Source of the DNA: Tretioscincus oriximinensis
Taxonomy: Eukaryota > Chordata > Lepidosauria > Squamata > Gymnophthalmidae
DNA: 64,000 nt
Direction of reading: 5' to 3'
Assembly (NCBI GenBank): GCA_022410635.1
Contig: JAJVDF010000377.1
Location: 986,478-1,050,477 of the forward strand
Shown here piece after piece: positions 23,601 through 35,600 of this stretch (its first letter is position 1; each line of letters starts with the position of its first letter). Position numbers and translations under genes: made by a program. Below the pieces are notes generated by a model. It saw only the letters and a list, made by a program, of their open reading frames with translations. It ran no database searches and had not been told where the DNA came from.

Positions 23601-26600
23601 CCCCCTGTAGGAAGCAACAGATGGTACCTCCCTGTGCTTTTAAGCCCCCACCCTGGGAGCATGCCCCAGTCCTTTCTGTCGCTTTTTGCAGAATAGACAA
23701 ATCTTCAGAACTCACGTCTCTGACTGGATTTCTCTGTGAGTGTTGATTTATGGACTGTGACCCTCCGTGTTCCCTTTTGGGACTTGTATCAGGGGACAAG
23801 GGATCCCAACCCACCCTCTCCCCTGCTTCCTGGGTCACTCCTGAGCCCTTGGGCGCTTGGGAATTTCTATCGGGCCCGCCCTCATCTTCAGGGCTGCATA
23901 AATTGGTGGCCACGATCCTGAAGGCAGCCGAGGCCCCTACACCTGGTGGCTGTTTGTAAACCTGCTAGTCTGCTTCCACTTCGGTTGGACACAGAACCCG
24001 ATCAATATCAGAGAATGGCCTCTAAGCAAGCCAGGTCCAATTCCTCCACAACTGGACTAGCGTTGTAATCTACAGCCGTGAGGCGCAAGGACGCTCCTAA
24101 GGATCCTGAGCCTAGGCAGACTGCTCCTGAGGAAGGCTTGACTGGGTCTTTATCCCCGCAACTGCAGCAAGCCCAGTCTGCAAAACAGGTGCGAAAAACA
24201 GGTCTGGGCAAACTCATCCCAGAAGGTGGCACCAGCATCGGAGGCAGCTGAGAACATTCCCCCCACCCCTTTACCTGCTCAACGTCATAANTCAGCATCC
24301 ACAAACTCTGATGTGAGATTTCTGGGTCACAGCACAGAAATGGTGGCGCCCAGATACTTTTCAGACATTCTAGGAGCCGAGCGAATTTCGGAGGCAACGG
24401 CTGAAAGGAATGCCAGGCAACTTACAGTTCCCTGGGCGCTACCAGTTGCTGACTCCCCTCCAGAACTGGGTGCTGTGTCGGAGGCAGCTGAGCTTGTGGC
24501 AGAACTGCGAGAGGCTGCAGTGGAAATGACTGCTCTCTTTAAAACTCAGGCGACCACTCTAACCCAACCACAGGCACGATCAGCTTCCCCCCTCCCTTCA
24601 GGATCTGTTTGGGGCAGCCTCTACTGATGTGGCTCCATCAGACCGCCATAAGAGGCATCTGCCTGCGCAGTGGGAGTCCAGTCCCTCTCCTTCTAAAGAG
24701 GACAAGAGACCTCCGAAGCAAAAGAAGAAATNCTCCAAGTCTGGACACAAGTCTTCTGCTCCATCTACAGATGGGAGGCAGACAGGACAGTCTAGCCTGG
24801 AGAAATCTTCTCATAAGAAAACTAGTTCTAAGAGCCCGCATTTCATTCAGATGCTTTCTTCCGACTGCAGCTCAAAAAAGAAGCCTTCTTCCAAGCATCG
24901 ACCTGATACTTGTCACTCTCTTTCTCCTCTAATCAGGGATTTAATCTCTCCTCCCTCCATCTCTCCAGGGGGATCCTCTGAGAGGGAGTCACCCAGTGAG
25001 GATGGCATCATCATTCACTCAGATGCTGAGGATCTGGAGACCCAGGCAGAGCTGCTTAAATAACAGCTGCAGGGGGTTTCACAGACAAAGAAACTGAGGA
25101 CCAGGAGAGGGCTATTGAAGACAAGCAACCTCAGTCCACTAATATACGTCTTTTCCCTATGGAACATTGTTCCAAAGTGCTTCCTAAGATGATGGCCTCT
25201 TTGGACCTGAAGCCAGTGCAATCCTCTGAGAAGGACACTTCCTCCGAAGGCGCTGATTCCCTACTTGCCACCAACTTGGGCCAGCCTTCAGTGCCTTTTC
25301 CACCGTCTTTCTTACAAACCATTATTAAGGACTGGTTGAAGCCCACTCAACTCAGCAGGCTACCCCCAATCGCTCTCAAATTATTCACAGGAGACATGGG
25401 GGATGCCGTGGCGGGTCCCCTTGCTGGATATACCTGTCTGTGAACTCTTATCCCAAATGGTGGCACCCAAGCCTTGGGATACACCCCTTAAAGAACAAGA
25501 AAAGAAGGTTGAAGTGCTCCTCGAGAAAGAGTTCAAGCTTACTTCCTCTTCCGTAAGATCTATGGCCCAAACTTCCCTATACGTTAGAGCAGCATACAAA
25601 TGGGCCGATGCTCTTCTATCTCGGGCATTGTACCACAGCAAGCGGTCCACCCACTTCAATAAATCCAGAGGGTCTTGGCCCTTGTAGCAGATGCTGCATT
25701 AGATTCTATGGTACTGAACACTAGGGCCATGGCCCTCAACACTGCCGCCAGAAGGGCCCTCTGGCTGAAATTCTGGAATGTGGATGCCACTTCCAAGACC
25801 AACCTTACACCCACACCCTTCATGGGGGGCATTTTGTTCGGAGAAAAAGCCCTTAAGAATGTACTAGTCCAGTCTAGGGGTAAGAAGAAGATCATACCTT
25901 CATGCATCTCTGCCCCTTCCACACCTACCTCTGGAAGGGACAAGCATTTTTCACCTTTCTGCAGAAGCTATGGTTTCTCCATGCCCTATTTTCCTCCCAA
26001 TAGGAACCTAAGGCCCTTCAATTCCCAGCCTAGAGGGAGTTGGAATAGGTCCTGGCCACCAGTCTTCTCAGCCAAGACAGTCTTAGGGAAATAACAATAG
26101 GGGCCACCCCTTCCGCCCTCAAAAAAGGAACTGATGGGATCTGGACTCTGCCCAGGTCAGGGGTCATCTGAGTGCTTTCACCCACATCTGGGCCGAGTCG
26201 AAAGTTGATGATTGGGTTTTGGACGTTGTTTCTAAAGGTTACAGCCTAGAACTGTTCTCCAGGCCTTCACTCAGGTTTATGCAATCTCTAAATTCCACAT
26301 GCTCTTCTCGTAAGAGGGAAGTGATGAAAGCCCTGCAACATCTCAAGGACATTAGAGCTATTGAGCAGGTTCCACAGTCATAGAGAGGCAGGTGAGTTTT
26401 CTTGATCTTTTTTATTGTCAAAAAACATTCTGGGGGTTGGAGATCAATCCTCAGTCTGAAGTTCATTAATAAATTTATGGTGCAGAAACATTTCAAAATG
26501 GAGACAATCCAATCAATTCACTTGTCACTCCAACCTAATCAGTTTCTCATGTCTCTTGATCTGGCCGATGCATATCCCCATTCACCCTGGGTTCTAGAAA

Positions 26601-29600
26601 ATACCCCCGGTTTGCTCTGGGATTTTCACAATGGCAGTTTAAGGTCCTCCCTTTTGGGCTCAGTATCGCCCCCCCAGGTATTCAGTAAAAGCCTTGACCA
26701 ATTAGTGGCCCTCATGAGGGTCCCGGGCCTCAACATCTACGCTTACATGGATGACCTACTTTTGGCAGATAGCTCCCCAGAGGCAGTTACCCGGGCAGCA
26801 CAGGATGCTATTTACACCCTTCAAACCCATAGCTTTGTGATTAATTGGGAGAAGAGCTCCCTGACACCCTCTCAATCCCTTGACCACCTTGGGGTTAAGA
26901 TTGATACAGTTACAGGTTTGGTTACTCCAGATAGGTCCAGGACTGAAGACATTGTATCCAGAGTCCAGTCCTGACTGCATGGTTCCAGAGTTACATTGCC
27001 CACTCTGGCTACCCTCTTGGGTAAAATGGGCAGGGTTCCACTCCAGATAACTTCAGTGGTTCTTATTGCCATATTCTAAGCTCATTATTCTCAAGCCTAA
27101 GAAGTTGATTTTGTCACCCCCAAACTACGGAAATCCTTACACTGGTGTCCTGTGCACTGAATTTCATGCGAGGGTCTCCCTTGGCCCCTCCTGAAAGGAT
27201 AGTAGTCACTACTGATGCTAGTCTAGAAGGATAGGAGGGCACTGTCTGGGCAGGAGTTGAAGGCTATTCTTCTTTCTCTAAAATCATTTAGNAGACTAGT
27301 GAGAGGTTCCCATGCACTTATCAGAACCTATCCCACTATAAATCCTGAATGCCAGAAGTGAGAAATTTGGAATACCAATTTTCCAAATCAACTCCTGGAG
27401 CTACTTCTGCATTACTGACATAAGAATAGTATAATTGGTATATAGGTATTTGTATGAACTGTATATAGGTATGTGTTCTGAGGAACTGTTGATCAAATCC
27501 ATGGGCCTGCCTGGGTTTTGGAGGGAAACGGGGATTTGCAATAAACTGTAAATAGTTGCATGAGTTTTGTAGGGAAATGCCGGCTGCAGTGATTGGTCAA
27601 TGCATAAATAGAGGCCTGAGAGCAGGTTCCAGTCACTGCAGACCAGAATCGGATACACACCACAGTTGAAATAAAATCACTTTCTGAGCTGAAATACACT
27701 CTGACAGTGTGATCTGTCTCTCTCGGTATCACAGAATAGCTACCCCTTCTCTGGATGTAGTCTTAGTCTAAGAGAGCTTGTGCTACCAACCTTTCTCTTG
27801 TTAGTCTGAAAGGTGTCATGAGGCCCCTTTCCTAGAAATTGTGTACTACATATAAACGTTGCTTTCCCAAAAAAAGTCTGGCCTAAATTTTCTGAGTCTA
27901 TGTGCAAATCTGGAGATCATAGCTTTGATTTTGATATACTAAGCTGACTAGCCTATAAGAAAAAAACCTCCTTATGCTCTATCTGGTTTTCATTTAACTA
28001 CATTGTATGCAGTTTTCCAGTATTCTAGAATGTTATTACCTGCCCAAATAGTTACAGTAAATAATTGCAGCTGCAATGGGAAAAGAAGGTCATCAGAGCC
28101 TAGTGTTGTATTTTGCTCTCTCTAACCAACTTCAATCTGTTTACTGACTAATTGGATAATTCAGCATTTCCTTTCTTCTTGTAACAGGTGTTACATTTCT
28201 CTCATTTAAATAACATTCTATATTAACCTCACAGGACTTCAGCGTTTCATTAAAATTAAGTGTAGCAGTAAACAGCTTGCAATTACTTTTTTAAAATCAC
28301 ATGTTTAATTGGATACCAATTTTGATTTTTATTGTTAACTGCCCTGAGATCTTCCTGTATAGGATAGCACAGAAATGCAAATAAATAATGTAAATTTAAA
28401 TAAACAATACCATGGTCATTTGCTCATTAACTGAAATGGCTATTAATGACCCAAGGTGCTGTTATATCTTCTAAGGCAACTTGTTTAGAATCCACTTTAA
28501 TGGTCCTTTACCAGGTCGTGGTAAAGCTACAATGGTAGATTTCATGGGCAATCCGTAATCTTAGGGTTTCTTCCGTGTACTCAAAGATAACAAGGGAAAG
28601 TATTTTTTCACCCAGAGGGTCATTGGGCTGTGGAAGGGGTGGTGGTAGTTAGCANCTTGGATAGCTTAAAGAGGGGATTAGACAAGTTCTAGGTGTCTTG
28701 GATAGGAGCAAGAGGTAGNATTCTTGAAATGCCATTTGCAGGGCGACAAGAACAGTTCAAGATTTTGCCTTCTTCTGTTCCAGACTGCCCACGTGCAGTT
28801 GGTGGGCCACTTTGTGGGACAGAATGCTGGGCTAGATGGGCTCCAGCCCATTTCAGCAGGGCTCCTCTTATGTTCTAACAAAAGAAAATTAATCATTATA
28901 GTAAGGGAAGAGACAGCAAGCAAAAGCAGTGATGGAAGCCTGGGGGGAAAGTGCAGCTTCTGTTGGAGAAGAGGTTTCCTTTCCCCCACTCCAGCTCAAA
29001 GTGAACAACGTTCTTACTCACTTGTGGATCAGGATGGGGGAAGGAGTGAAGAACTTGAGGAAGGGATCAAAGTTTTACTCTTCTGCTGCCAAGAACCCAC
29101 CAAGGCAGGATCTTATATGNTGCCTGAAAATCCAAGCTGAACATCAGTCTGAGACAATCATACACTCAAGGACAATTGCTACCACAGGATGAACCCTGAA
29201 TCTGACTAAAGACCCTGCACCCCTACACACCCAGTGCCCCCCCCCAGCTCCACTTATCCTTTGGGGCACATACAGACCTTTATTTTCATCTTTGAGTCAG
29301 AAAAAAATACTCCCCTTTAGCTGTCATACACCAGACACAGGCAAATCAAGGCCTTGTTTGCATCCTTCCCCCATTCTTCATCCAGGGTAAAGGCCCCTCT
29401 TGCACCCCCTTAACAATGCCATAGCTTGCAATACAATCCACAGCTGTGGTCCATTAGGATAGGGTGACTTCAGATTTGTGTGCTTGAGCAAAATGCACGT
29501 GAGGCTGATATAGGGTTGCCATATATTATGGATTTCACTGGCAGTCTCAGATTTAAATGACAATTCATAATTTTACAGTGATTATGGGCCTAACATAGAA

Positions 29601-32600
29601 ATGCCCGTAATTTTGGTCTCCTGGGGAGAGGGGTTGGGGAGCAGAGTGAGTGGGGTTGCGGTAGGATTATGCCATCTATTGACTTCGAAAACCCTTGTGT
29701 GTCCTAAATATACTAAGCCCCTGTTTCACACTTTATGAAGTGTCCCAGGCGTTTTAGAGACTTTTGATGTGATTTTCTTGGTCTTCCACCAGTGTTTGCC
29801 AATATATTATGAATAATTCATCTAATTTGCATATATCACCAATTTACCTTTGGTTAAATAGCAAGCCAAGCTGTTCAAATCGCCTTCTTAATCAATCAAA
29901 ATAGCACTGTGGGCTCCATTCTTTGTTCCCCTTCAATTTCTCTATTGATCATTTTTGATCCTGACCGTTGCGCTGTTCTTTTCATTTTCAATTTCTCCTG
30001 TCTGTGTGTTGTTTTTTATTTCTCTCCTTCTCCTATTTTCACTGGTTGTTATTATGAAATATGTTTACTCTTTTGTTCCTGGTGTTGTTCTTTNCAAAAT
30101 CTGTTGACAATTAGTGCTCTTGTAAATTGGCGATCTTCCATTCCGTTTGCCAAAAGAAAGTTTGTTTGGATCTGAGCCCTTAGATCCTGTTTCAGTTTGT
30201 CTTTGTTTTTTAATGGATAAAGGAGATTTCTTGATGCACCAGGATCATTTTTAGTTCTCACGCTCACAGAATTCAGAGTACGCTTGTTAGAACAAGCACT
30301 CGGCACATCTCGTAATACTTTGTACTGACAAATGGACAGGAATATTTGAATATTGTCTCTATGTTGTCAATCTTGTATTTTCTGACAACAATACTGCCCT
30401 TAGCTACCACTCTAGACCATTTAGAAAATCCCAGTTACACTACTCTAAAACTGTGCTATACCTTGGGCCTTTTGTGCTTTGAAGTATCAATATTTCACTA
30501 AAATGTTTCACTATTCCCAAACCTCTCTGAAAGCATTCTTAAACTTACTATACATGGACTGCTTTTAAGCAGTCCACAGTCATTCCTGCACTGTGCAAAT
30601 ATTCCTGCAGAAAATGTGAATACTGTATCGCAGGCCTTTTATATTTTAAATATCACATGACATTTTTTCACTCAGTCACATTGGGGAGAACCAGGCATGT
30701 ACCACAAAGTAAGACTAAAGAATGCAGCCTTTGACTTGNTGCTCTTAGGTCAGGAGCAGGAATGTTTATGCTTGAGGATATGTATAGGGGTGCACCCAGA
30801 CGACAGATTATTCCCTCTATGGAAGCGCCATCCAAAAAAAACCACAGCTCGTCGTCATGAGTTGTCAGCAACCCTTTCACTACAACCCTCCAGTGATCTG
30901 CAGCTTTGGAAACAGAGAAGGGGCGATTTCATGGTGGAGGACCCTAAAGCCTGCTCCCATTTCCACATGTGTCATCGCCATTTGCTGCTGGGGCAAGATC
31001 TCAGCCAAAGTCTTGGCAGTGGTGCACTCCTTGCAAGTAGGGCTCTGGTGCTGCCACGCAACAACAAGGTACGTGTGGTCAGAAGGGAAATGGCTCATAG
31101 TCTGGGATAACCTGATATCCTGGGCTATAAGCCTGCATGTGGATGCACTCTAAGATAGGAAATATTTCTCACAGAGAGTAGATGAGAATGGCTCCCAGAA
31201 GTTGGCTGTTGGGAGACAGGACTGCCTAGTAGGGTTCTTAAGGTCACCTGATCATCCCTAGACAGAGTCATACTCCAGCCATTCACCAACTTTCTGTCAC
31301 CAAGATTTCAGGAGCAGACTATATGGAAACAACCTACCCAGTGTCATCCTGGTTTCTGGGTGGCATAGTATTGATGGCAGTGTAAAAATGNTCTTCTTCA
31401 GCTAATTATATAGCGCCTTACCTTTCTCCTTCTTGTTTTCTAAATAAAGGTTTTAATCTATTTTTTTTTCTTCACCACCTTTTCCCCTACTCTTCTGTTC
31501 TAGTTGTGTTTGATGTTTACAGAGACAGCATGGTAAGTTAAACTTTTTAGTTCTTGTATTTTATAAATGTTTGAAGAGAAATGACCAATTAACCATGATC
31601 TTGTCTTTAGCAAAGCNTGATTTGGAATCCATCTGCTGTTCCATAAAAATTGACTTATCATAATGGACAAGTCTAAAATATTTAATCATAATATTCTACA
31701 AGGTGTCAGGCAGCTTGGAAAAGTTATTTATTGGGGCTGAAGGTGTCTTGTTCACCTAGGAATCATGGTAGTTGAAGTGAAGTGNAGCTTAATCCTTAGT
31801 GCTTGTTAAAACTTGTTTCTATCAGTCTTGAAACTCCAGCCTCAAGCAGAAGATAAAGGCAAGACTGTCGCCTGCCCTCAATTNCTTGCAATTGGCCTTC
31901 ATAGACATCTTTAGAACCTAAGAAAAAACCCTGCTGGAATGGCCCACAACCTAACTAGTCCAGCATTCCGTTTTACACAGTGATCTACCAATTGTTTTGG
32001 GACATCTCAAATAGGAGAAGGTCACAGAAGTTTCACCTGCTCTTCAACCCTTACAATTGGCCTTTAGAGATCTTCTTTCTGTCTCTCCAACATGGAGGCA
32101 GCACATGGGCATTCATTCTAGCACATTTGTCCATTAACTTAGGTTGCTATCACCACCTCTTCTGGTAATAAATTCCCCTTCTGAGTGAAAAAAGACCAAT
32201 TCTCCTGCAAATCAACTTTTCATGAGCTTCCCCTAGTTCTAGTATTGTGTGACAGAGATTNATCTATATATAAATAAAAGGGAAATCAACAAGATGCAGG
32301 ATTCTAGAGGTAGTGACCAATCACAGACCTGGAATNTTGGGCAGCAGATGTTGCTGGCTCAGAGGCTGGACTAAATAACAAAAGCCCAACAATCGTGGCC
32401 ACCACATGCAAAAACAAGTGTTACTGTCTCGGAAAAAATAAACAAGCCCTCAGCTTCAAACAGGAGGACAGAGTAAGAAGCACAGAGACAGAAAGAGAAA
32501 AAGAAAGAATAGGCAGGTGGTGGTGTTGTGGATAGGAGGCAGAGGAACAGAAAGAAGAAATATGGAAAAAGAAAGGGAAGAAAAAAAGGAGCAGGGGTGA

Positions 32601-35600
32601 AGAAGAAAGGAAAAGAAGGGAAGAGAGAAGCAAGGAGAGGAGAGAAACAAAGAAGATCAAAGGAAGGAAGAAGGAAGTGCAGAAGGGAGAGAAGGAAGGA
32701 GACAAAAGACAGAAGGAAAGAGAGAAGGAAGGATAGAAGAAGGGAGATAAGGGAGAAGAAAGGTGGAGAAAGGAAGGGAAGAAAGATAAGGAGCAGGAGA
32801 GAAAAAAGAAGATAAGAAAGAGGAAGAACAGAGAAGGAAAGCTGGAAACAAAGCGGCTGGACAGGGGCAGGGAGGCTAGTAGTGAGGTTGGGCTTATTCC
32901 ACTAGTTTTCTCATAATGCTGATCATCACCATGGTATTGTAGCTGAACCGTATAATTGTCCTGTTGATTGGAAGGAATTTGGAAGTGGAACATTTCTTAA
33001 TTCNTTTTAAATAGTTATTTTAGTGTTTTGTGTAAGTCCTTTGGGAAAAGGACAGGCTATTCATTTAAGAAACTCTGGATCAGAAAATCAGCTTTGTCTA
33101 AGAACCTTTGAATNCCTTTGAGAAATGAGTCATTATCACTGAACCCTGATACTTTCTCTAGAAAGAACTGAAATTGTCTCTTGTTAATTACCTATTTTTT
33201 TAAAAAATCGATCCTGAAGTCATTTGCTGTTGACAGCTGTTGGGTAAATGTGCACTGGCTTCAGATTCTGTGATGTTCCAGCTCTCAGATGAAATTGAAC
33301 TGATAAAGCTGGTGAATTTTAGTAGGAATTAAAGAAAAGTATTTATTCTGAAAGTATCTGTCCTCAAGTGTTCAGATTNAATTATCTGCTGTACCACAGC
33401 AATATCCGATGCCTGGTGAATGGTGGCCTTATCTGCTGTTATATTTTAAGATCCACTTCATTGTACTTGCCAGGGCAGAATGTAGCAAGAGGCTGAATTA
33501 AGGACATTTTCACTATACCTGTGTGCCTAGTCACTGATGTGGTTTTAAGCTACCTTCAATTCTGAAGAACTGTACTGAAAAATCAGAAAACCTGGTTTTT
33601 ATTCTGGTTTCATCCNGTTCTTCAAGGCTAAAGACAGTTTNGATATCTCCGAACAAAAGAAGCACAAGACAGAAGCACAGAGAGAATATTATTATATAGC
33701 AGTCCAAGGAATACTATTTGGAATAAATTCAGCAGTTTTATCAGGAATATTACTAGTTTTATCTGGAATATTACTAGTTTTATCTGGAATATTACTAGTT
33801 TTATATGGAATATTACTAGTTTTATCTGGAATATTTTATTTTCTCAGCTATGATACTGTCAGGTACTAAGTGTCCTTTAATAGCATACTGTGCTGTAAGA
33901 TTTACCATTTTGATTAATTTTGTCCCTGTTGGAAACCGGCTGTTGCAAAGATGAAATTTCACTTTTGTTGCTTCAACATGGCAGAACAGATTCCAATTAG
34001 AAATGGAGAGAACACGAGACAGTAATATGGGGCTCAGCTGAATTGTGCAGATCTAACAGTAACCTGAATTTTAGGAAGAAGAAGAAGAAGAACTGGGTTC
34101 TTATACCCCGCTTTTTCTCACCTTTCAAAGGGATTCAAAGCAGCTTACAACGGTATTTTGCCCGAAGGCTCACATTCTATCTTCCCCCCCAGGCTGTGGT
34201 GGTTCCCATGTATCTACTTGCAGTCAGTTGCAATTTCTTGCAATTCTTGATTTCGAATAGCTGGGTTGGCTAGAGCTACAGGCTAGTGGAAGGTGCTCAC
34301 CCCTCCCCACGTCCCACACAGAAGAAGTCATTCTTTTCCATATTGTACTTTTTTCATATGTAATATGTCCCATATTAACAGATTTATCTTATTCAGGGCA
34401 GAGTGTGGATAATTGATTTTAATCCATTTGGTGAAGTAACTGATTCTCTACTGTTTACATGGGAGGAACTGAGATCTGGAAACAGTTTAAAAAATGATCA
34501 GATGGAAGATGCAGCTACGGAACAAGTAAGGAAGGGGAAACCACAAATCCAGAGAGAATTAATGGGACAGGAAAAGTTATTAATCAATCTCTCCTGGCTT
34601 CTGTAGGCTTATATTTGCTCTGTCCAAACTGTAGTCATTTTGCTGTGCTAGAAATGAATGCTGTTGTGTGGTTTTTCCAATAAATCAAAGTGTAGAGATA
34701 ATTAATGCTACAGGGCAGAGACTGCAAAGCTCAAAGATTAGGATTCCCCCCACCCCCAGAACTATCCTGTGACAGTATTAATTCTCCCTTAGTGCTGCAT
34801 GTCTACGGTNTGATGCAGTTCCTAGGCAACATTAAGGCTATTCATTCATTCACGTATTTTATTTACTTATGTATATATATTTCACACTAAACCCAAGGGG
34901 GTCTCAGGGCAGATCCCAGGAAAAGAAAAANAAAAACAGCTAAAATAGGACAGTTAAAAATGCTGACAGTCCTTGCAAGGAGAGAAGGTGTAGTTGGCTC
35001 AGCTAGAGCCAATGTGAACAGGTGCATCTTCCCCANGTGTCTAAACATCTACAGTGTAGGTGTCAGATGCCTTCATAGAAGGGAGAGCATATCATAACTG
35101 GGGGCTGCCACCACCATCATTTGTCAAAGAGGTGTGGACATGTTTGAGGGAATTCTCTGTGGTTGCCCCCAGATTATGGAACAGTCTTTCCCCTGAGGTG
35201 CATCGTGTACCTGTACTGTACGTGTTTAGACAGATTGTGCNCTTCTTTTGCTAAATCTGTATTAGTAAATCCAGATTTGATCTGAATTAGCTATAGCAGT
35301 GGGCACCTGCATAATTGTTTNGCCTTACAGCTGAGGAAACAAATGCTACAACCCAGCAATTGTGCCCAGGCTCCCTCAGATCCAGACCATACAGTGACTG
35401 CACCATTGCTTAATCTGTAGCAGCCAGCACTAATACAGGGGGCTGATTAGTACTGATTAACATGGTCTACCAGTATTCTAAATTAGAGAACACTTAGTAC
35501 ATGTCTGATCCAGATTGCCACTAGTTCCATGCAGGCAANTGAGCTCCTTAAATTGAATTATTGAATTATTCTGTTATTGAATAAGAGGTTGAAAAGGTTG

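Larger units (their letters stand above)
20709..31503 (+). other. CDC123 intron 9 (10.8 kb), remaining sequence
   Basis: Besides the CR1 copies, DIRS-like element, LTR-like segment and family-H fragment, these parts are unclassified: 21430-22025, 27840-28575, 28890-31500. 29510-29600 holds an old 'tagggttgccatatattatg' DNA-transposon end. 29900-30310 reads as sequence with dispersed 'gaccgttgcgctg' and 'ggcgatcttccattccg' phrases I do not recognise. No exon-like conserved segment was found. Confidence 0.4.

Noticed and set aside
24008..24397. Minus-strand 129-codon frame over the DIRS-like ORF1
   Set aside because: Shadow of the plus-strand ORF1, which is the frame with family-like content.
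32421..32993. 190-codon minus-strand frame rich in Ser, Phe and Leu
   Set aside because: Complement of a polypurine tract; repetitive SLPSFFLS-like text without domains or splice logic.
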